Notes: generated by a model from the letters alone, not told the origin. A stretch of 64,000 bases of DNA from Ecdyonurus torrentis (GCA_949318235.1 OX439137.1:12458698-12522697), one strand, 5' to 3'; counted from the stretch's first letter, positions 48,371-62,880 are shown. Numbers and translations: made by a program.

Positions 48371-49142
48371 ATGATTACAACAGTACATGCATCAGTATAC
48401 TAATGCATCGTATGTAAAATAATTAAATTGGTATTTTTTAAGGTATATTTTAGAGTATTTATAATAATGATAAGAAGAATTGAACTTTTTTTGAATAACT
48501 ATATGAACTCTATGATGTAAAATAAATGTTGGTACATTTTTTTTCATAAATTTGAATAGAATGCAATTTTCAATTATACTAATACTAAAAATATCACAAA
48601 AAGATTAAAATATCATATTAAAAAAAAGGAAAAGGGGGCATCGATGTGATATTTATTATTTGATAATTACCCTCAAAAAGTCAGTAATACGATACCTATA
48701 TGGTATCGAATATCAACATTCAACACTGATACTTCTTAACTGATTTACTTTGTACTCTAAAACTACCTCTTTTTTTTAATTTAGGCCCAAATTAAGGGGA
48801 AAAATTGCATACCTTTACTAAAATGCTATTTACAATTATTATTATTATTTCGCTGTGATTGTACAGTCTGTTGTACATTCAATGTATTAGACGTTTGTGT
48901 GTATTTGCGGAAACTATAATAAATAAAATTAAAAAATTACAATATGCTATGTATGTACCGTACAGTACACATATAAGTAAGAAGAAGAAAAAATTAGGTA
49001 TATGCACAGATACTGAGACATGAAAATGTACAGTACTCTATTGTATAATGTCATACAACATTTATTTATATAGAGCATTACATTATAAAAATACTAGCCT
49101 CAAAAAAAAAAAAAAAAAAAGATTAATCATGATATGGCACTA

Positions 49143-49447
49143 TAGCGTGGTTTCATTCATAATAAAGTAGACGCCATAAGTGAGCGCTAAATAACATGAA
49201 GGTCCAGTATGGGAAAATGACTCATTTTTCTATTTTAAAAATACTTCGCAATATTTTTGAGAGCATTGATGCTTTTAACAGGTTGAATTAGTTTTCAAGT
49301 GCAAGAAAAATAATAATGACCAAAAAGTAGCTATTTTTCTAAAGAAAATAGCCAAAAACTACGTTTGTCCTATGCTGAGTAATGTTATTCATTGCTCAAG
49401 AAGAACATCGAAAAGCATTCAGGATGACGTCATGCGCACACACCCTA
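49143..49447. mobile_element. MITE family J, copy 2 (inverted)
   Basis: Opposite orientation to the copy at 18256-18552; ends in CACACACCCTA. It shares AAAATAGCCAAAAACTACG and ATTGCTCAAGAAGA. TGACGTCA at 49425-49432. Confidence 0.8.
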
Positions 49448-49474
49448 TTATACATAATACATGCACAACCCTAA

Positions 49475-49625
49475 CCCATGCTTAACCCTTCTGTATTCTC
49501 ACAAGCTGAGGAGAAAACTTGTAAAGTAGGCAATTCATGACGTCAAGAATTCATAATAGTTGCCTATTTTACAGAGGGTACGGAAGGGTTGAGGGACATA
49601 TTTGTTTAAGAATCATGGTCCCATC
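49475..49625. repeat. Dispersed repeat family P, short palindromic copy
   Basis: Left CTTAACCCTTCTGTATTCTC and GTAAAGTAGGCAA pair with right TTGCCTATTTTAC and GTACGGAAGGGTTGAG. TGACGTCA lies at 49538-49545 near the centre. It looks like an internally deleted version of the copy at 28853-29330. Confidence 0.6.
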
Positions 49626-50077
49626 GCATCAATTTTACGTTTTTGATTTAATTTTTTAAGACCAGTGCCACTGTAACTAAAATCTCCATATTAATGCGTG
49701 GTATTGTTATGAGACCAAAGAATAAAAGTTTATATCATATTGTCTGTACATCCTAATGGAAATAAATACCTTTAAGTTCTTATCTAAAAGCTTGCCATTT
49801 TTGTTTAATATGATGCTTTTTTTAATTCTCTATCATGCAAAATTAATTGTTTTTAATATTTTTAAAATTTGTTTTAATTTATCTACGACTTTTATCTTTA
49901 AAAAACAATTTTTTAAATAATAAAAAACGAGCTTTTTTCCCTCATAGGTTGAAGTGCTTGTTTTCAAAATTCGGCTCAAATATTGAGATTTCCTTGCCTC
50001 TTTTTTTCGAATTTAAAATCGAAATCAAGCTAAACCCGGGTATCAAGTCAAATAGATCTAAAAAATATTCTGCCCCG

Positions 50078-50113
<36 letters not shown>

Positions 50114-51505
50114 ATACAGCTCTACTAAAAGTCCTTTATTTTTTATTTGAAACTTGAGGTAAAATTTTAAAATTACTTCATCTTATGGTACATCAACGTT
50201 AAGAAAATTAATAAAATAATTGTTGTTGCTTATATATACACACATAAAATAATTATTACTTTCCGCAGTAACTATATTAAAAACCTTTTTAAAATATACA
50301 TTAAAGAATATAATTTCAAGTTAAAAAAAAAAGCTTGTATACTTTTGAATAAGCACTTTAACAAAATATTATATCATAATATAATATAAAGAGATTTTAA
50401 TAATAATATAATTATTTCTAGAAAAGTATGGTATATTAAAATGTTTATATATAATTATTCATGTTTTTAAAACCATAAGGCTTAAATTACTAAACAATAT
50501 TTTTAATTGCTATTTTAGTTGCTTTAAAAAAATATTTACGGTTTTATATATAATCAACAAAATTAAATTAAAAAAGCATTTCAAATATTATTACATAGGA
50601 AAATATATACGAAGGAATGTGTTTATGATAATAGTGTTAAAATATATTATTAAAATATTTAACTCTTAATATGCTATTAGTCAAGGTATATAGGTATTTT
50701 ATTTTTGAAAAAAGTAAGTACGTATTTTTAAAATTACGGGTTAAAAATAGCCATGACTCAAAAATGGAAATATTATTATAATTTTCATTTTATAAAAATG
50801 AAAGTACAAACGTTGTCTGTAGTTTATTATATTAAATGTTTAATAAATGTTATTTAGATTTGTATAATAGTTATTGAATCAATATTATATACTTTTTATT
50901 TTAATATTTTCAAAAGTTGTTTAAAAATGATTGGATATATATTAAAATATTGATGATATATTACCATTTTTGGAAGTAAGGCTATTTTTATTTGGTCATA
51001 AAATTTTAATAAAAAAACATACCTATAAGAATTTTAATATATTTTATAGGTAAAAAACAATAATTCACAATTTTTAATATACATAGCCTTGATTTATAAG
51101 AATTGATTTTTTTTAGTGATGCGTTTAAGATTATTTAGTCGATTATATTGGAAATAAATTTTAATATAAAATCTATACAGATAATTTCATTTCAGAGAAA
51201 ATATACTTTGTTAAAAAGGCTTTTTAATTTAAATTTTATTTAATGTAATTGTATTTTTCTATGACGACCTTTAATTTTATTCAAGCCCTTTCATATAATG
51301 AGTTCCAAATAAATTATTTTAATTTAGAAATGAATATATTTTTGAGATCTTTGTAATATTAAACTTTTAAATTTTAAAAACTAGAAGATGAAAATGAACA
51401 AATTCTCCCTAAATACTATAAAAAGGTATAGAAAGGAGCATGTTGTGGTATGTAAAATAAAAATTTCAATTTCTGATATATGTAATATAAGGTTTCACTT
51501 ATTCT
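49626..51505. other. Gene-free AT-rich stretch
   Basis: Poly(A) at 50080-50110. One of the most AT-rich parts of the window, 50140-51480, with no recognisable gene or repeat. Confidence 0.5.
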
Positions 51506-51859
51506 CAGGGTCGGATTGGTGCCCCATGGGCTAGTTAGTATCATAGATAACCAGGATTACTTCAATGGAAAGTTTAGGGGGCTTAGCCTCCCCATCAAAA
51601 AGAGACGTGAAAAATTGTCAGACACGGGATACGGGATCAGTTTACATTCAGAGGGTCACTTTTTTCTTGACGGGCCAAAATCAAAACTACAATTTCAACA
51701 AAATAATAATACATCGAATGCATCGATATACTAATGATGATACTTAATGAATTGAATACTTTTTTTTGTGTGTGTATCACATACATATAATTTCTGCAAT
51801 TATTTGAGGCAATGTAATGCATAAATACGTATTTGATACATAATAAATGTATTTGATGC

Positions 51860-51893
<34 letters not shown>

Positions 51894-51955
51894 AGTGATA
51901 TCGGGACCAGTCATTATTATATCAATTCTCGTCTCTTAAGGCCAATCCAATCCTG
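51506..51955. mobile_element. hAT-type MITE (family U), probable copy 3
   Basis: Left CAGGGTCGGATTGG and right CCAATCCAATCCTG (inverted CAGGATTGGATTGG) match the family ends. The interior differs from the other copies and includes poly(T) at 51862-51892. Flanking 8-mers (CTTATTCT and ATTACTAT) do not match exactly. Confidence 0.5.
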
Positions 51956-52880
51956 ATTACTATGTACTTAATATTGCATTATTACACGCATATGAAATCG
52001 TAGTTTTTGTAGTCATTTATTTTTGGTCAGAACTATCATAACAAAGTTGTGAAAATTGTAATAAAAACAAAAACAAAAACAAAATCTGAAAAGAAAGAGT
52101 CCTTAGAAAATATTGAAATGGTATTATTTATATTTTTTTATCCGAAGATTTCAATACTATAAGAAATAAAGAGAAGAGAAAATAAAATGCTTAAAAAAGC
52201 AATATTATAATTTTATTTTGGAGACAATGAAACTTGTATATTATTACTGTAAGAGATAATTCAGTTATAGAGCAAAATCACGTTAATATTATAAAGTAAT
52301 TGTATAGTATGAAGCTAAATTAATAAAATAAGAGTTTAAAACATGTCAAGCTTTAAATTACAATTTAATGGATTTTAACCGTATATAAATATTTGAATTT
52401 CGTGCATTACGCAATATATCATTAATATGAATGTATGACAATTATTATATAATTTTTTGTGTTTTCTTACAAAATTTACCGATATTGTACTACTGACACG
52501 TAATATACCATAAAGTTATTGTAAAATCGTGAAATTTTAGATTGTATAATACCACGCAAATAATATTAATTTTTATATAATAGCGGAAAATAATTAAAAT
52601 AACTTAAAATTAATTGTTTGTTTTTTTAATTTATGATATATGTACATGCAAGTATTAAATTATATTTCAAAATTTGAAATGTTAAGTTGAACTTTATTGT
52701 CTTGAATAATAATAATACAGGAAATAAAACTGCACCAGTTAACACACTTTGAAATGGATAGAGACAAAAATCAATTAGGTGCTTGATGATGATTAATACA
52801 AATCAGTACTTTAATACAAATTTAACTAATTAAAATATTTTGCCTTGGTTGAATATTTTATGATGTGTTGAAGATTTTTT
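51956..52880. other. Gene-free AT-rich stretch
   Basis: No gene, repeat family or tandem array recognised. Confidence 0.45.
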
Positions 52881-53412
52881 TTAAAGGCATAGAACATGTT
52901 GAAAAAAAAGCTGTTTAATGTCTTAACATACCTGAATATCAACTTTGATTTGACTGGAGTCATTGATTTCTAATTTATATTCCATTTACGAAATGATGAA
53001 TGCGGTGTATGACGTCACAGCTCGCGGGTCCGCGCGTGCGTAAAACAAGCAAGATGTGACGGCATCGCATTCACCTTTTCGTAAATGGAAAATAAATTAG
53101 AAATCAATAATTCCGAACAAATCAACGTGGATTTCCAGGTCATTAGCCATATTGACATAATAATCAGTAATCACTTTTGAGTTATTATAAGTAGCTAAAA
53201 TAATGCAATTTAGCAAATAATTACCATTTTAACTCAAAATATCTTTAAAAAAAACTTAAAGAAACTTAAATTAGCTATTGTTAATAAATTGTTAAATTGC
53301 ATTATTTTAGATACTCATAGAAACTCAAAAGTGCATTATCTTAAATAAGTTAGAATTCGTATAACTAAAGAAATGCACCCTTTTTTGAGTGAAGAGTGTT
53401 CTATGGCTTTAA
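52881..53412. mobile_element. MITE family H, copy 3, with nested insertion
   Basis: TTAAAGGCATAGAACATGTT at left and GTTCTATGGCTTTAA at right. TGACGTCA at 53010-53017. After ATTTCCAGGT (about 53142) the family sequence is interrupted and about 35 bp of the expected right arm is absent; it resumes near 53396 with GTGTTCTATGG. Confidence 0.8.
53155..53390. mobile_element. Palindromic insert within family H copy 3
   Basis: Arms CACTTTTGAGTTATTATAAG and TAAAATAATGCAATTTA pair with TAAATTGCATTATTTTA and AAACTCAAAAGTG. Probably a second, unrelated MITE nested inside the first; exact borders not determined. Confidence 0.6.
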
Positions 53413-53602
53413 ATATTTTAATCATCAGAAAATATACATATCACACTCTGTTATGTTATCATTTCATTATTCATAGACACAAAAAGTATTATAAAATGAA
53501 GGTAATAAAAAGCTTGTATAACCTTAAATCAATAATACAAAAAAAAAAAAAAAAAAAAAATTGTCTGTTTGATTGGACATGATTTCAAAATTATTAAACG
53601 TA

Positions 53603-53605
<3 letters not shown>

Positions 53606-53636
<31 letters not shown>
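53606..53636. repeat. (CT)n microsatellite
   Basis: Perfect run of about 31 bp; a poly(A) of about 21 lies at 53540-53560. Confidence 0.9.
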
Positions 53637-53638
<2 letters not shown>

Positions 53639-54006
53639 GTCTATAAACCTTAACTATAACCATTTTTTCTAACTACTGTAACTACGTGGTTGCATTGTAT
53701 ATAGCTTTTTGAATGTCACCATAATATGCTTACTATAAAGTTTTTCTTCTTCTCTAAAATGTGACATTATGGTGTTCTCTGCTACATAATTGGATTTGAT
53801 TCAAAATATATTACTCTCTTAAAACTTAATGATAACAATAAATAAAGTTTATTTTCAAAATTTGTTTAAAAATGAAAAAAAGAAAGAAGGAAAAATCCAA
53901 AATGAAATTCACTTCTACATGAATACACGCAATCACATTATCCAAATATGTTGCTTTAATAAAAATAAAATGAAAAACAAAAACAGGAGAAAAAAAGATC
54001 AGAAAG

Positions 54007-54128
<122 letters not shown>

Positions 54129-54535
54129 GCCTTCACCATCAACCCTTAAAACTTATTTCAATGACATATAAAAAAATTCAATAAGAAAACTTTTATCATT
54201 ATTAATTCTACACATCAGGAAAAAATCACGTAATATTACTTCAGGTAAAATAAAATATAATTTTATTATAACGCATGCGCACTAAAGAACTTTGTATAGC
54301 TACTGGATTTTTTTTTTAAAAAAGAAGAAGGGATTTGAAGTAGGAAGGAGAAAGAGAGCGCGAACAGAGTAAACTTAAAATTAGTAACTTGTGATGGTTC
54401 AAGCTATCAACATCGTTCTCTTCTAATAAGAGTTAAAATTATTATACACGTGAATATTTGTTTGTTTGTTTTTTAAGTGAAGTATTTTCACTTAATGTTT
54501 TCTGTGACTTTATAATAATTAAGGGGTTTTTAATC

Positions 54536-54582
54536 ATGGAACAATTACTTAAAACTACTAAAAGATTTTACGTACCCAGAAG
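54536..54582 (+). CDS. Candidate orphan first coding exon (weak)
   Basis: ATG in a good Kozak setting (A at -3, G at +4) opens a short frame, MEQLLKTTKRFYVPRR, that ends in a consensus donor AG|GTAAGA at 54582/54583. The preceding 250 bp is somewhat GC-richer, with purine-rich sequence and an ACGCATGCGC palindrome-like word, as might suit a promoter. I recognise no protein family and find no matching downstream exon before the window ends. It may be chance. Confidence 0.15.
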
Positions 54583-54589
54583 GTAAGAT

Positions 54590-55140
54590 TTTATTATATT
54601 TATTTATTTTTATAAAAAGTTTTAAAAAAATCTGTTTAAATGAGACATTGTATTATTCAATTTTTTACACTGTAATTGAAACAATTACCAATTTGGACCA
54701 ATTTTGGTTGATCACCCATTGCGGAGGAACCACAAATATTAAATAAAAGTTGTAATAGATTTTTAGCTCATTAAACTTAAAAAATATATTGAACTTATTC
54801 TATAATCTACTAAATTAAATTAAGTTAAATTTAGCCAATATTACACTCATATATTGGTTTATTTGCAAGAAATTTGCATTAAATCAAATATTATATATGT
54901 ATTATGTATCCTATCACTATGGGTATATAACCATTGTACTTCATCACGCAATTCAATTCAATTCAATTTACGTGTTTCAAAGAACTAAAAAATTATATTT
55001 AGTCCGGATTCTTAAATTAGAATATTTATATTCGATATTTATAATAAATTTATTGAAATATCAATTTTATTTCTAACTATAAAAAGCTCAAACAACTTGT
55101 ACTTTAATTTACAAGGCTCAGTATTCTATACAATAATTTA

Positions 55141-55171
<31 letters not shown>

Positions 55172-56814
55172 TAATAATAATAATAAAAAAAAAAAAAATA
55201 AATAAATATAAAATAAAATATTTAAAAATTATGACATAACTGAAAAAAGTGTCATTTAAGGTGTTATAAAAGAGCGCACTGATAGGTAACTAACTGGAGC
55301 AATATATAAAACTTAAATTTTGTTATAAAAAATTAATTAAAAACATATTATTATATTTGAGCTACTTCTTTATTAAATTTGATAAGTATATTTTATATAA
55401 AGAAACAAAATAATTAACTATACGCACTAAAAGTAATTACCGAGTAAAAGTAACTTGCAGTAATTGTAAGTAAAAAACATAATTAACGAATGCAAATTAA
55501 TTTTGTTAGTTTAGGAATTACGGGAATTGCATTGAAAAGGTCTATGAAAAGACCTCTTAAAAGAAAAAAAGAAAAAAAAGTTTAAAAAGTTATTTTCTAT
55601 GCATTTCAAATGGAAAAAATCAGAGGAAATTCAGTTGAAAAAACGTTTGATCAAAAATTGCCACTTCTTCAAATATTGTCAAAAATTGTATGATTCAAAA
55701 TTGTTGTTGATTTTCTTTCTAATTTTTTAGTTGTGTGGAATAATTGTTTATTTCTAACAAAATGATTTTAAAAAATTACTATTTTTCTATTCAAGATTTT
55801 TATGTTGCTCTACAAAAAATACAGCAAACTAAATAATAAGTGAACCGACCGATAAGGCCTAGGCCTTGGTTGGATTTCTGTATACAAGTGATATAAAAAA
55901 AAAAATGAGTCAATGAAATGATTATCCGCAGAGAAAAAAAGAAGTTATGCATGAACTGGTAATCAGATTAATTTTAGGTTTCAATTTGAAATAAAATATA
56001 TTTTAACAATATTTTACAATTTATAATTAAAAGCCCAACACTTCGTCAAAATAAACTCTCAAAATTATAAAAAAAGCAAATGTAACTATTTTTGAGGTAT
56101 TAATACTATGTATATAATAAATAACTGGGTCTATTTAAATTTTAAAAGAAATTAGCAGCGGAAATTTATATTTAAAAAAATAAAATAAACAAGTTTATAG
56201 ATCACTGTAATTATATTGCGAAAGAAATTTTAGGAAGTAAAAGTTAATTTTTTTATTATTATTATTATAATAAGAGAAAGATTCATCAAATAATATATAT
56301 ATTTAATAATGAAAAATAAATGCTTCTATCAACACTGATTTTAAAATGCAAAAATGTATATCATTTAAATTTATCTTTGCTAAATGTAAATTATTTTATA
56401 GACTCTTCCTTTTCAATTATTTAAATTTAAACAAATTTTCTACAGCTTACATAAAATAAAATATAAACCGCTTAAATATTTGGCTATGTACTGTAACTTT
56501 TATAATTTAAGAACTTTTAAATAATATAATTTTTTCTCAACGCATGATATTTTAAAATTTTTAGTTTCTTGCTGCCATTAGATAATCATGTATTAGAAAA
56601 AATTAAATGTTGATACTGAATTAATGTTTTAATTAAACTATTTAATATAATATGTATAGTAATATGGAGTCCAAACCACAAAAATAACAGAGCTCTACGT
56701 AGAATCTATAATAATAATATTAATAAATAATTTCAGAATTTTATAACTATGATCTATCATACACAATTTATATACATATGATTGAAATTTTGAATATTGA
56801 GCGAGGTGACATGA
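54590..56814. other. Gene-free AT-rich stretch
   Basis: Poly(A)/AAT tract at 55145-55200. A perfect 14-bp palindrome AAGGCCTAGGCCTT lies at 55853-55866. No supported gene. Confidence 0.45.
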
Positions 56815-57062
56815 TGATAAAAATTCATTTTTGTCTTACCTTCTCTCAGACACGGGCTTTCACTCGCTGCTTGATTTGACGATAAAATAAACACACCACA
56901 CCAAATTGTTACTATAATATAAATTAATAAAAACAACAACTTTGAATCGAGTGTTTTTATTAATTTATATAGTGACAATTTTGGTGTGTTGTGTTATTGT
57001 ATCGTCAAATCAAGCAGCGAGTGAAAAGCCAGTGTCTTAAAGACAAAATGAATTTTTATTAT
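56815..57062. mobile_element. Palindromic element N, about 250 bp
   Basis: Arms of about 105 bp: ATAAAAATTCAT, CACTCGCTGCTTGATTTGAC and AAATTAATAAAAAC pair with their inverses (GTTTTTATTAATTT, GTCAAATCAAGCAGCGAGTG, ATGAATTTTTAT). Spacer near 56935-56955. The open frame across it on the minus strand is probably incidental. Confidence 0.75.
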
Positions 57063-57333
57063 ATTTTAATTTACATGAAACCATCATATTTGATTTTATG
57101 CATACAAAAAAAAAATGAGTTGATACATGTCCAGTTTTTGTATTTATTTATTAAACATTAGGAGATATTATAGATTTTATTATATACGTAGTAAGATTAT
57201 ATTCTTTAATTTTAACATCAAATCTAAAATTTAATTTCCAACAAAGATATTTAAATTTGAATTCGTATACTAATGGGGTTTCAAGACCTGCATGATAGTT
57301 AACAATATGTACAATATTCAAAGAATTTAAATA

Positions 57334-57516
57334 TACACAGAAAAAATTAACTTACGTAATTGATACCGAATTGAATAATTCTAGCACAAATGTTGCTTTT
57401 TTGGAATACCGTAGTAATTATACTAATTATATACTGAACATCTTAACAAGTATGCTGTATAGCATAAATGTTGCTGCATTAAGCTAGTATAATTATTACG
57501 TATTTATTTTTTTCCG
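57334..57516. repeat. Possible MITE (family O)
   Basis: ACACAGAAAAAATTAACTTA and ACGTAAT at left, ATTACGTATTTATTTTTTTC then CGTGT at right; internal TAGCATAAATG. Total about 183 bp. Confidence 0.5.
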
Positions 57517-57930
57517 TGTAATGATTCATGAAGCCTTAGTTGGCTTAGATTTACCAATAAACAAGATTTTATTTATATTATATTATATAAGTTTAGGATC
57601 ACGAATTGTAAATTGAATGCTAGTTACCGTTGGTGACGTTATTATATAATCCAATCAAAAGAGCGCTGAAAAACAAAGAGAAGAGGAGCCCCTGTATAAT
57701 TTCCTATCTTTAAGCATTGCGAAACAATCCTTTTAGAAAACTACTTAACTTAAATCAATGATTTTAAATGACATCATACTTTTTTTACGTGTTTTAAACT
57801 ACAATGATAATAAAAATCTTCCAAAATTTACGGGTAGGAGGTTAAGGACTCTGGGGATTTTGTAGCACTTTGACAAATTCCAACCATGCTCTAAACAATT
57901 CCAAAGTAAAAGTTTTACTAAAAGCTGTTG

Positions 57931-58303
<373 letters not shown>

Positions 58304-58978
58304 TATATATATTTTTTATTACAATAGTATTCATTAGATAGGAAAACTAAATATTTATATAAACATATCCTGTAACCACCCACGATTTAATAACAAAAAA
58401 TAATTCTTCTTTGTAAGAACCATGACTTTGTACACGATAAAAAAAAATACACACGAACAGTTTAATTAAACATCATAAAGAAACGTACTTGCATGGTAAA
58501 AATAGAAACTTTTTTTCTAACCCTAAAGCTATGAATTGTATGTACTTACAGAAAACTAAAATCTTAGAAAAAAAAATTAACATTTTATTGTAAAAACGTT
58601 AGATATGAAAGAGAGTACACAAAACGTCGTGAGAAACTATAATTATTTTGAATTTTTTATGAGAATTATGTATATGACACGAAAAAAAAATTGAAGTGTT
58701 AAAGATCAAAATATCAGGTCATATTTTTAATTTGAGAAAATTTGTGAATTAAATATTCTAATTTTGACCGCATTGCCCTTTTATTAGTATTAGGACAAAT
58801 ATATATTCGCCCACGATATCCCAACTATAATATTTAGAGTCTCTTCATTACTTATACGTATGCGAGGTATATGCGTGCGTAAAATTAAATATACTTTTCT
58901 GTAACGTGAGCATGTTAAAGTTATAATTATTTTTGTTATGACATCATAAAATATATTTAATTTTCAGTATAAATGCTT

Positions 58979-59315
58979 TTAAAGGAATAGACCAGAAAAA
59001 ACATAAGCATTTAAAACACAAAACACTTGATGGGACTTACATAAATAACATAGTTTGTCTCAAACACCAACAGTAGCCCCGTAGCAGTGATCAGAAATTT
59101 CAATTTATGCAACCCGCACAACATTTTCGTACTAACTTTTGCATGTTTCTGACGTCATAAACATGACTTTTCACCCGAATTGTATACTTAACAGTTTTTT
59201 CACGCTCTCTCGTGGGGCTACATTAACATTCTGGTAAAAATTGTCATCAGTTTTGAATATCCCATTTCGTGTTTATTTATTAAAAAGCACTTGTTGTTGT
59301 GGTCTATGGCTTTAA
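58979..59315. mobile_element. MITE family I, copy 6 (inverted)
   Basis: TTAAAGGAATAGACCAGAAA to GGTCTATGGCTTTAA, TTAA on both sides. TGACGTCA at 59150-59157. Confidence 0.85.
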
Positions 59316-60854
59316 TAACATTTGGTAAGCAAGTATAATATTAAATTTGTCCAATTTTTAAGTACAGTATACTACTCTATATGTATTATATTTTTTACGT
59401 GTGGTTAAAAAGTATGCAGTGAATATCAACATTTTATATAATATCTTCTGTCTAAAATTTTATTTTGGAAAAAAAAAAAAAAAAAAAAAAGTCTACATCA
59501 AGGTATGTACGTTTTATACAACGTAATGGATGGGCCAGCTTTTAAATAAATATAAAAAAGAATACATTCCATTTATATATAAGCAGATACGTCTTTACAA
59601 TGCGATTAATCTTTCTTAAAAACTGACTATACAATGGTCATATACAATAGCCTTTATAGCTGTATACAACAAAACGTAAAAAAAAAATAATATTTTTAAC
59701 ATTATAATAACCATATTAAATACCGCAAATATCTATAAAAGAAGAGCTGAAATCTCCTATGTTATTTTTCTTATACTTTGCAGTATTTTCAAATATAGTT
59801 TACAATTATTGATCAGTTGAAATGTCCAAGAAGGAACCGGTTAAACAATATGTTTTTTTGTTTTTTTAATTTTTTTTTTACGGATGTTTTTTTAAAAGGG
59901 GTGTTTTCTTGATACTGTAAATTTACATACTAATTTTAAATTTTCGAAACTTAAAAGGTAAAGTTAGGAATAAAATTGAAAGTTTTTTTTTTTTTTTTTT
60001 TTTTTTTTTTCTTTTTGCTTGCTTGCCATTAAAAGTGTTTTAGCTTTAGCTTTGACTTTATATCTTTAAAAGCAGCCCCCCTCCTTCTGCACAAATCAAT
60101 GCTTCTTATAAAAATATATTAAATTGATTTTTTATATAACAATAAAAAAAAAATAATAATAAAACAAAAGGATTAAAAAATATTCATGCACAAATGAATT
60201 ATTGACTGGTTGATTGTATTTACAGAAAATGTACATTGATTTAGATTGATTTAATTACCTATAGAATTCTGCAGTATGAAGCTAAGATCAAAGAAGCAAG
60301 TACGTGTTAATAACGTTGTTATTATAGTATATACTTCAAAAGTAAAGAACGTGCTTTAAAAGTATTAAATATTATAGTGTACTAATAATAGACAAGTAGT
60401 ACCTCAGTTTTTAAATAATAAAAACGTAAAATAATAATAAATAAAATTACCAATCTTTTATGCAGAATAAAAGAGTAAATAGAAACGGTAAAATATCACG
60501 AAGATTCTTAAAATAAATAATTATTAAACGGAGTTATTGAAGTACAAATACAAATATTTTATTATTAAGTTTTTTTTTTTTTTTTTTTTTTTTTAGCTTT
60601 TTGATTGAAAATTTGTTATTCAGAATTGAAAAAAAAAATCTTCATATTCCGTTATTAAATAAAGTTCTTTAAACGAACTGAAGTATCCATTGTTTAAAAT
60701 AAAAAAAAGGGAAATATTTAGTAGAGCACAACGATTTCAATTTGTTTTCCTATGCAATTGAATAATTTTTGTCAATGAAAGTTGTTTTTAAAAAACTTTA
60801 TTTAATTTAATTTTTGTATAGATTTTATTTTAGTTGAGGGTTGTAGTAGAGTGT

Positions 60855-60855
<1 letters not shown>

Positions 60856-60907
<52 letters not shown>
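60856..60907. repeat. (GA)n microsatellite
   Basis: Perfect run of about 52 bp. Confidence 0.95.
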
Positions 60908-60913
<6 letters not shown>

Positions 60914-61960
60914 TACAAAAATAATCATTATAAATAAAGTTCAACTGAATTTAAATTTTAATTAAATTTAACTTACTTGACGTTTCGGTTTAATAAGCTT
61001 TAGGTAGTTAAAGTTGACCTATTGTAATAAGCTATACAATGCACTTGATATAATTACTTCCTATAGTCAAGTACATTTTCAAATTTGACGTAATCAATCA
61101 ACCAGAATATTTTTTTTTTAATATGGATGATTTCATTCTTTAATAACTTTATACACATTTCATTGGAGATTTAGTTTTTATAGTTTTTCTCAAAAATATT
61201 CATAAATATATTCATATATAAACCTTTGCAGTGATAAGTGGATTGGATTTTTTTTAATAGCATTATACTTATTTAAAAAAATGACCTTTTCAAAATTTAT
61301 CGTGTTCAAAAAATACAGTTTGCATTTTTTTTTTCTTCTCATAGAACATTACGAAGAAATATAAAATTTTATTAAATTTATCATTCTACATTTATTTAAA
61401 AACATATTATAGTGTTCAAAAAATCGAAATGATTCCATGAAAAATCTGCACCTGACAGTGACAGAAACTTAATGCCTATTAGTATTATACGATTCTTATA
61501 ATTTATAGTTACATATTACAGGATTTTTATGTGTTTTATTTACGACTTTATTAAGAAATTTTATTATGTTGTCTTCTAAAAAAATGTCTTGTTAAAAATA
61601 AGTCGTAAAAGAACAGTGAAGAAATTTATATAACGTTCAAAAGTAATAAATTTAAGTTTAAAATGAAGCGATGCTATTTAGAAATTCATTCATTTGTAAA
61701 TTGTCATTTTAGAGCTACCCTTGACGTATGTATGTAGTTCTCTAGTATGTAGTTATGAAATATATTTGAAATATTATATAAGTAATAAATTAGAATGTAT
61801 ACAATCTTCATGTAGTATTAAAATCTATAGCACTGGTGTAATCACACAAAAAATTAATGGCGAGGTTAAAATCCTTGAACTTGGGAAGAAGATATTCATT
61901 GGCAATATATTCAAATGAAAGCTGTAGAGCAGTAATCATTAATTCAAATTTGTTTACTTG

Positions 61961-61973
<13 letters not shown>

Positions 61974-62016
<43 letters not shown>
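61974..62016. repeat. (CT)n microsatellite
   Basis: Perfect run of about 43 bp. Confidence 0.95.
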
Positions 62017-62017
<1 letters not shown>

Positions 62018-62128
62018 TACAATCAGTGTATAGTATACTAAGCAACTTCCTTACACAACACATAGACACTGAGAAATGCCTGTCAAACTTACATACTAAA
62101 AAATACACATTTTTAAAATACCACTCTA

Positions 62129-62415
62129 TAGGCTGTATGCCCATGACGTCATACTGAATGCGCTTCAACGCCATACTGGAACAATGAATAACATTGCTCA
62201 GCATTGTTATTTGGCTCTTTTTTTTTCTTTTTTTTTTTTTTTTGGGGAAATCGGTTAATTTTTTTTGGTTTTCATTATTATTCTCGCATACTTAAAAACC
62301 TAATTCAACCTGTTAACAGTATCAATGAACTGAAAAATATTGCTAAATTTTAAAATGGAAAAATGATTTATTTTTCCACACCAATCCATGTTGTATAGTG
62401 CTTACATGCATCCTA
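62129..62415. mobile_element. MITE family J, copy 4
   Basis: TAGGCTGTATGCCCATGACG at left; right end decayed (GCATCCTAA). TGACGTCA at 62144-62151. It shares ACTGAATGCGCTTCAACG with the copy at 58025. A poly(T) of about 26 interrupts it near 62217-62242. Confidence 0.75.
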
Positions 62416-62880
62416 ACATCTTATTAGGAAAATTGTTAATTTAGAAGGATAAAATGTTTTGAAGATATATATTATTATATAATACATCACCCTTTCTATT
62501 TTATTAAGTTATTTGATTATGATTTAATATTTGATAAAAATTACTTTAAAATAATAACTTACATATGATGCCATCTTAAGCTATAAAACACGCTATACTA
62601 GAAGTGTAGTTTTATATGACGTCACCTTATCATCACATATTATAATATTATTATAGTTAAAGTTTGAATATGTCACAGTTCATTAATAAAATTATCTTCC
62701 AAACATTTTATTAAATAAACATAAATTACGTGCAATATCCTGAAACTTCATGTTAGTCTAAAGGTCTAAAATAATAAAAAACACAACTTGATTATGATTA
62801 CACTTCATAATAGGCTTTAATATAAATAACTAAATTGTATGTTATTATAATATTATAGATATATTATACAGTTAAGTTAA
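62416..62880. other. Gene-free AT-rich stretch
   Basis: No gene or transposon recognised. It contains one TGACGTCA (62617-62624), the only copy in the window that I could not place in a repeat. Confidence 0.5.

Larger units (their letters stand above)
59316..62128. other. Gene-free AT-rich stretch
   Basis: Poly(A) at 59469-59490, poly(T) at 59983-60010 and 60571-60594, (GA)n at 60856-60907 and (CT)n at 61974-62016. No gene recognised; the short frame at 61721-61918 has no identifiable domain. Confidence 0.5.

Noticed and set aside
49847..50128. 93-codon frame ending in poly-K
   Set aside because: AT-biased composition, ends in a poly(A) run, no domain or splice context.
56757..56978. Small minus-strand frame with a hydrophobic N-terminal segment resembling a signal peptide
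   Set aside because: It spans the left arm and spacer of the palindrome at 56815-57062; hydrophobicity follows from AT-rich codons.
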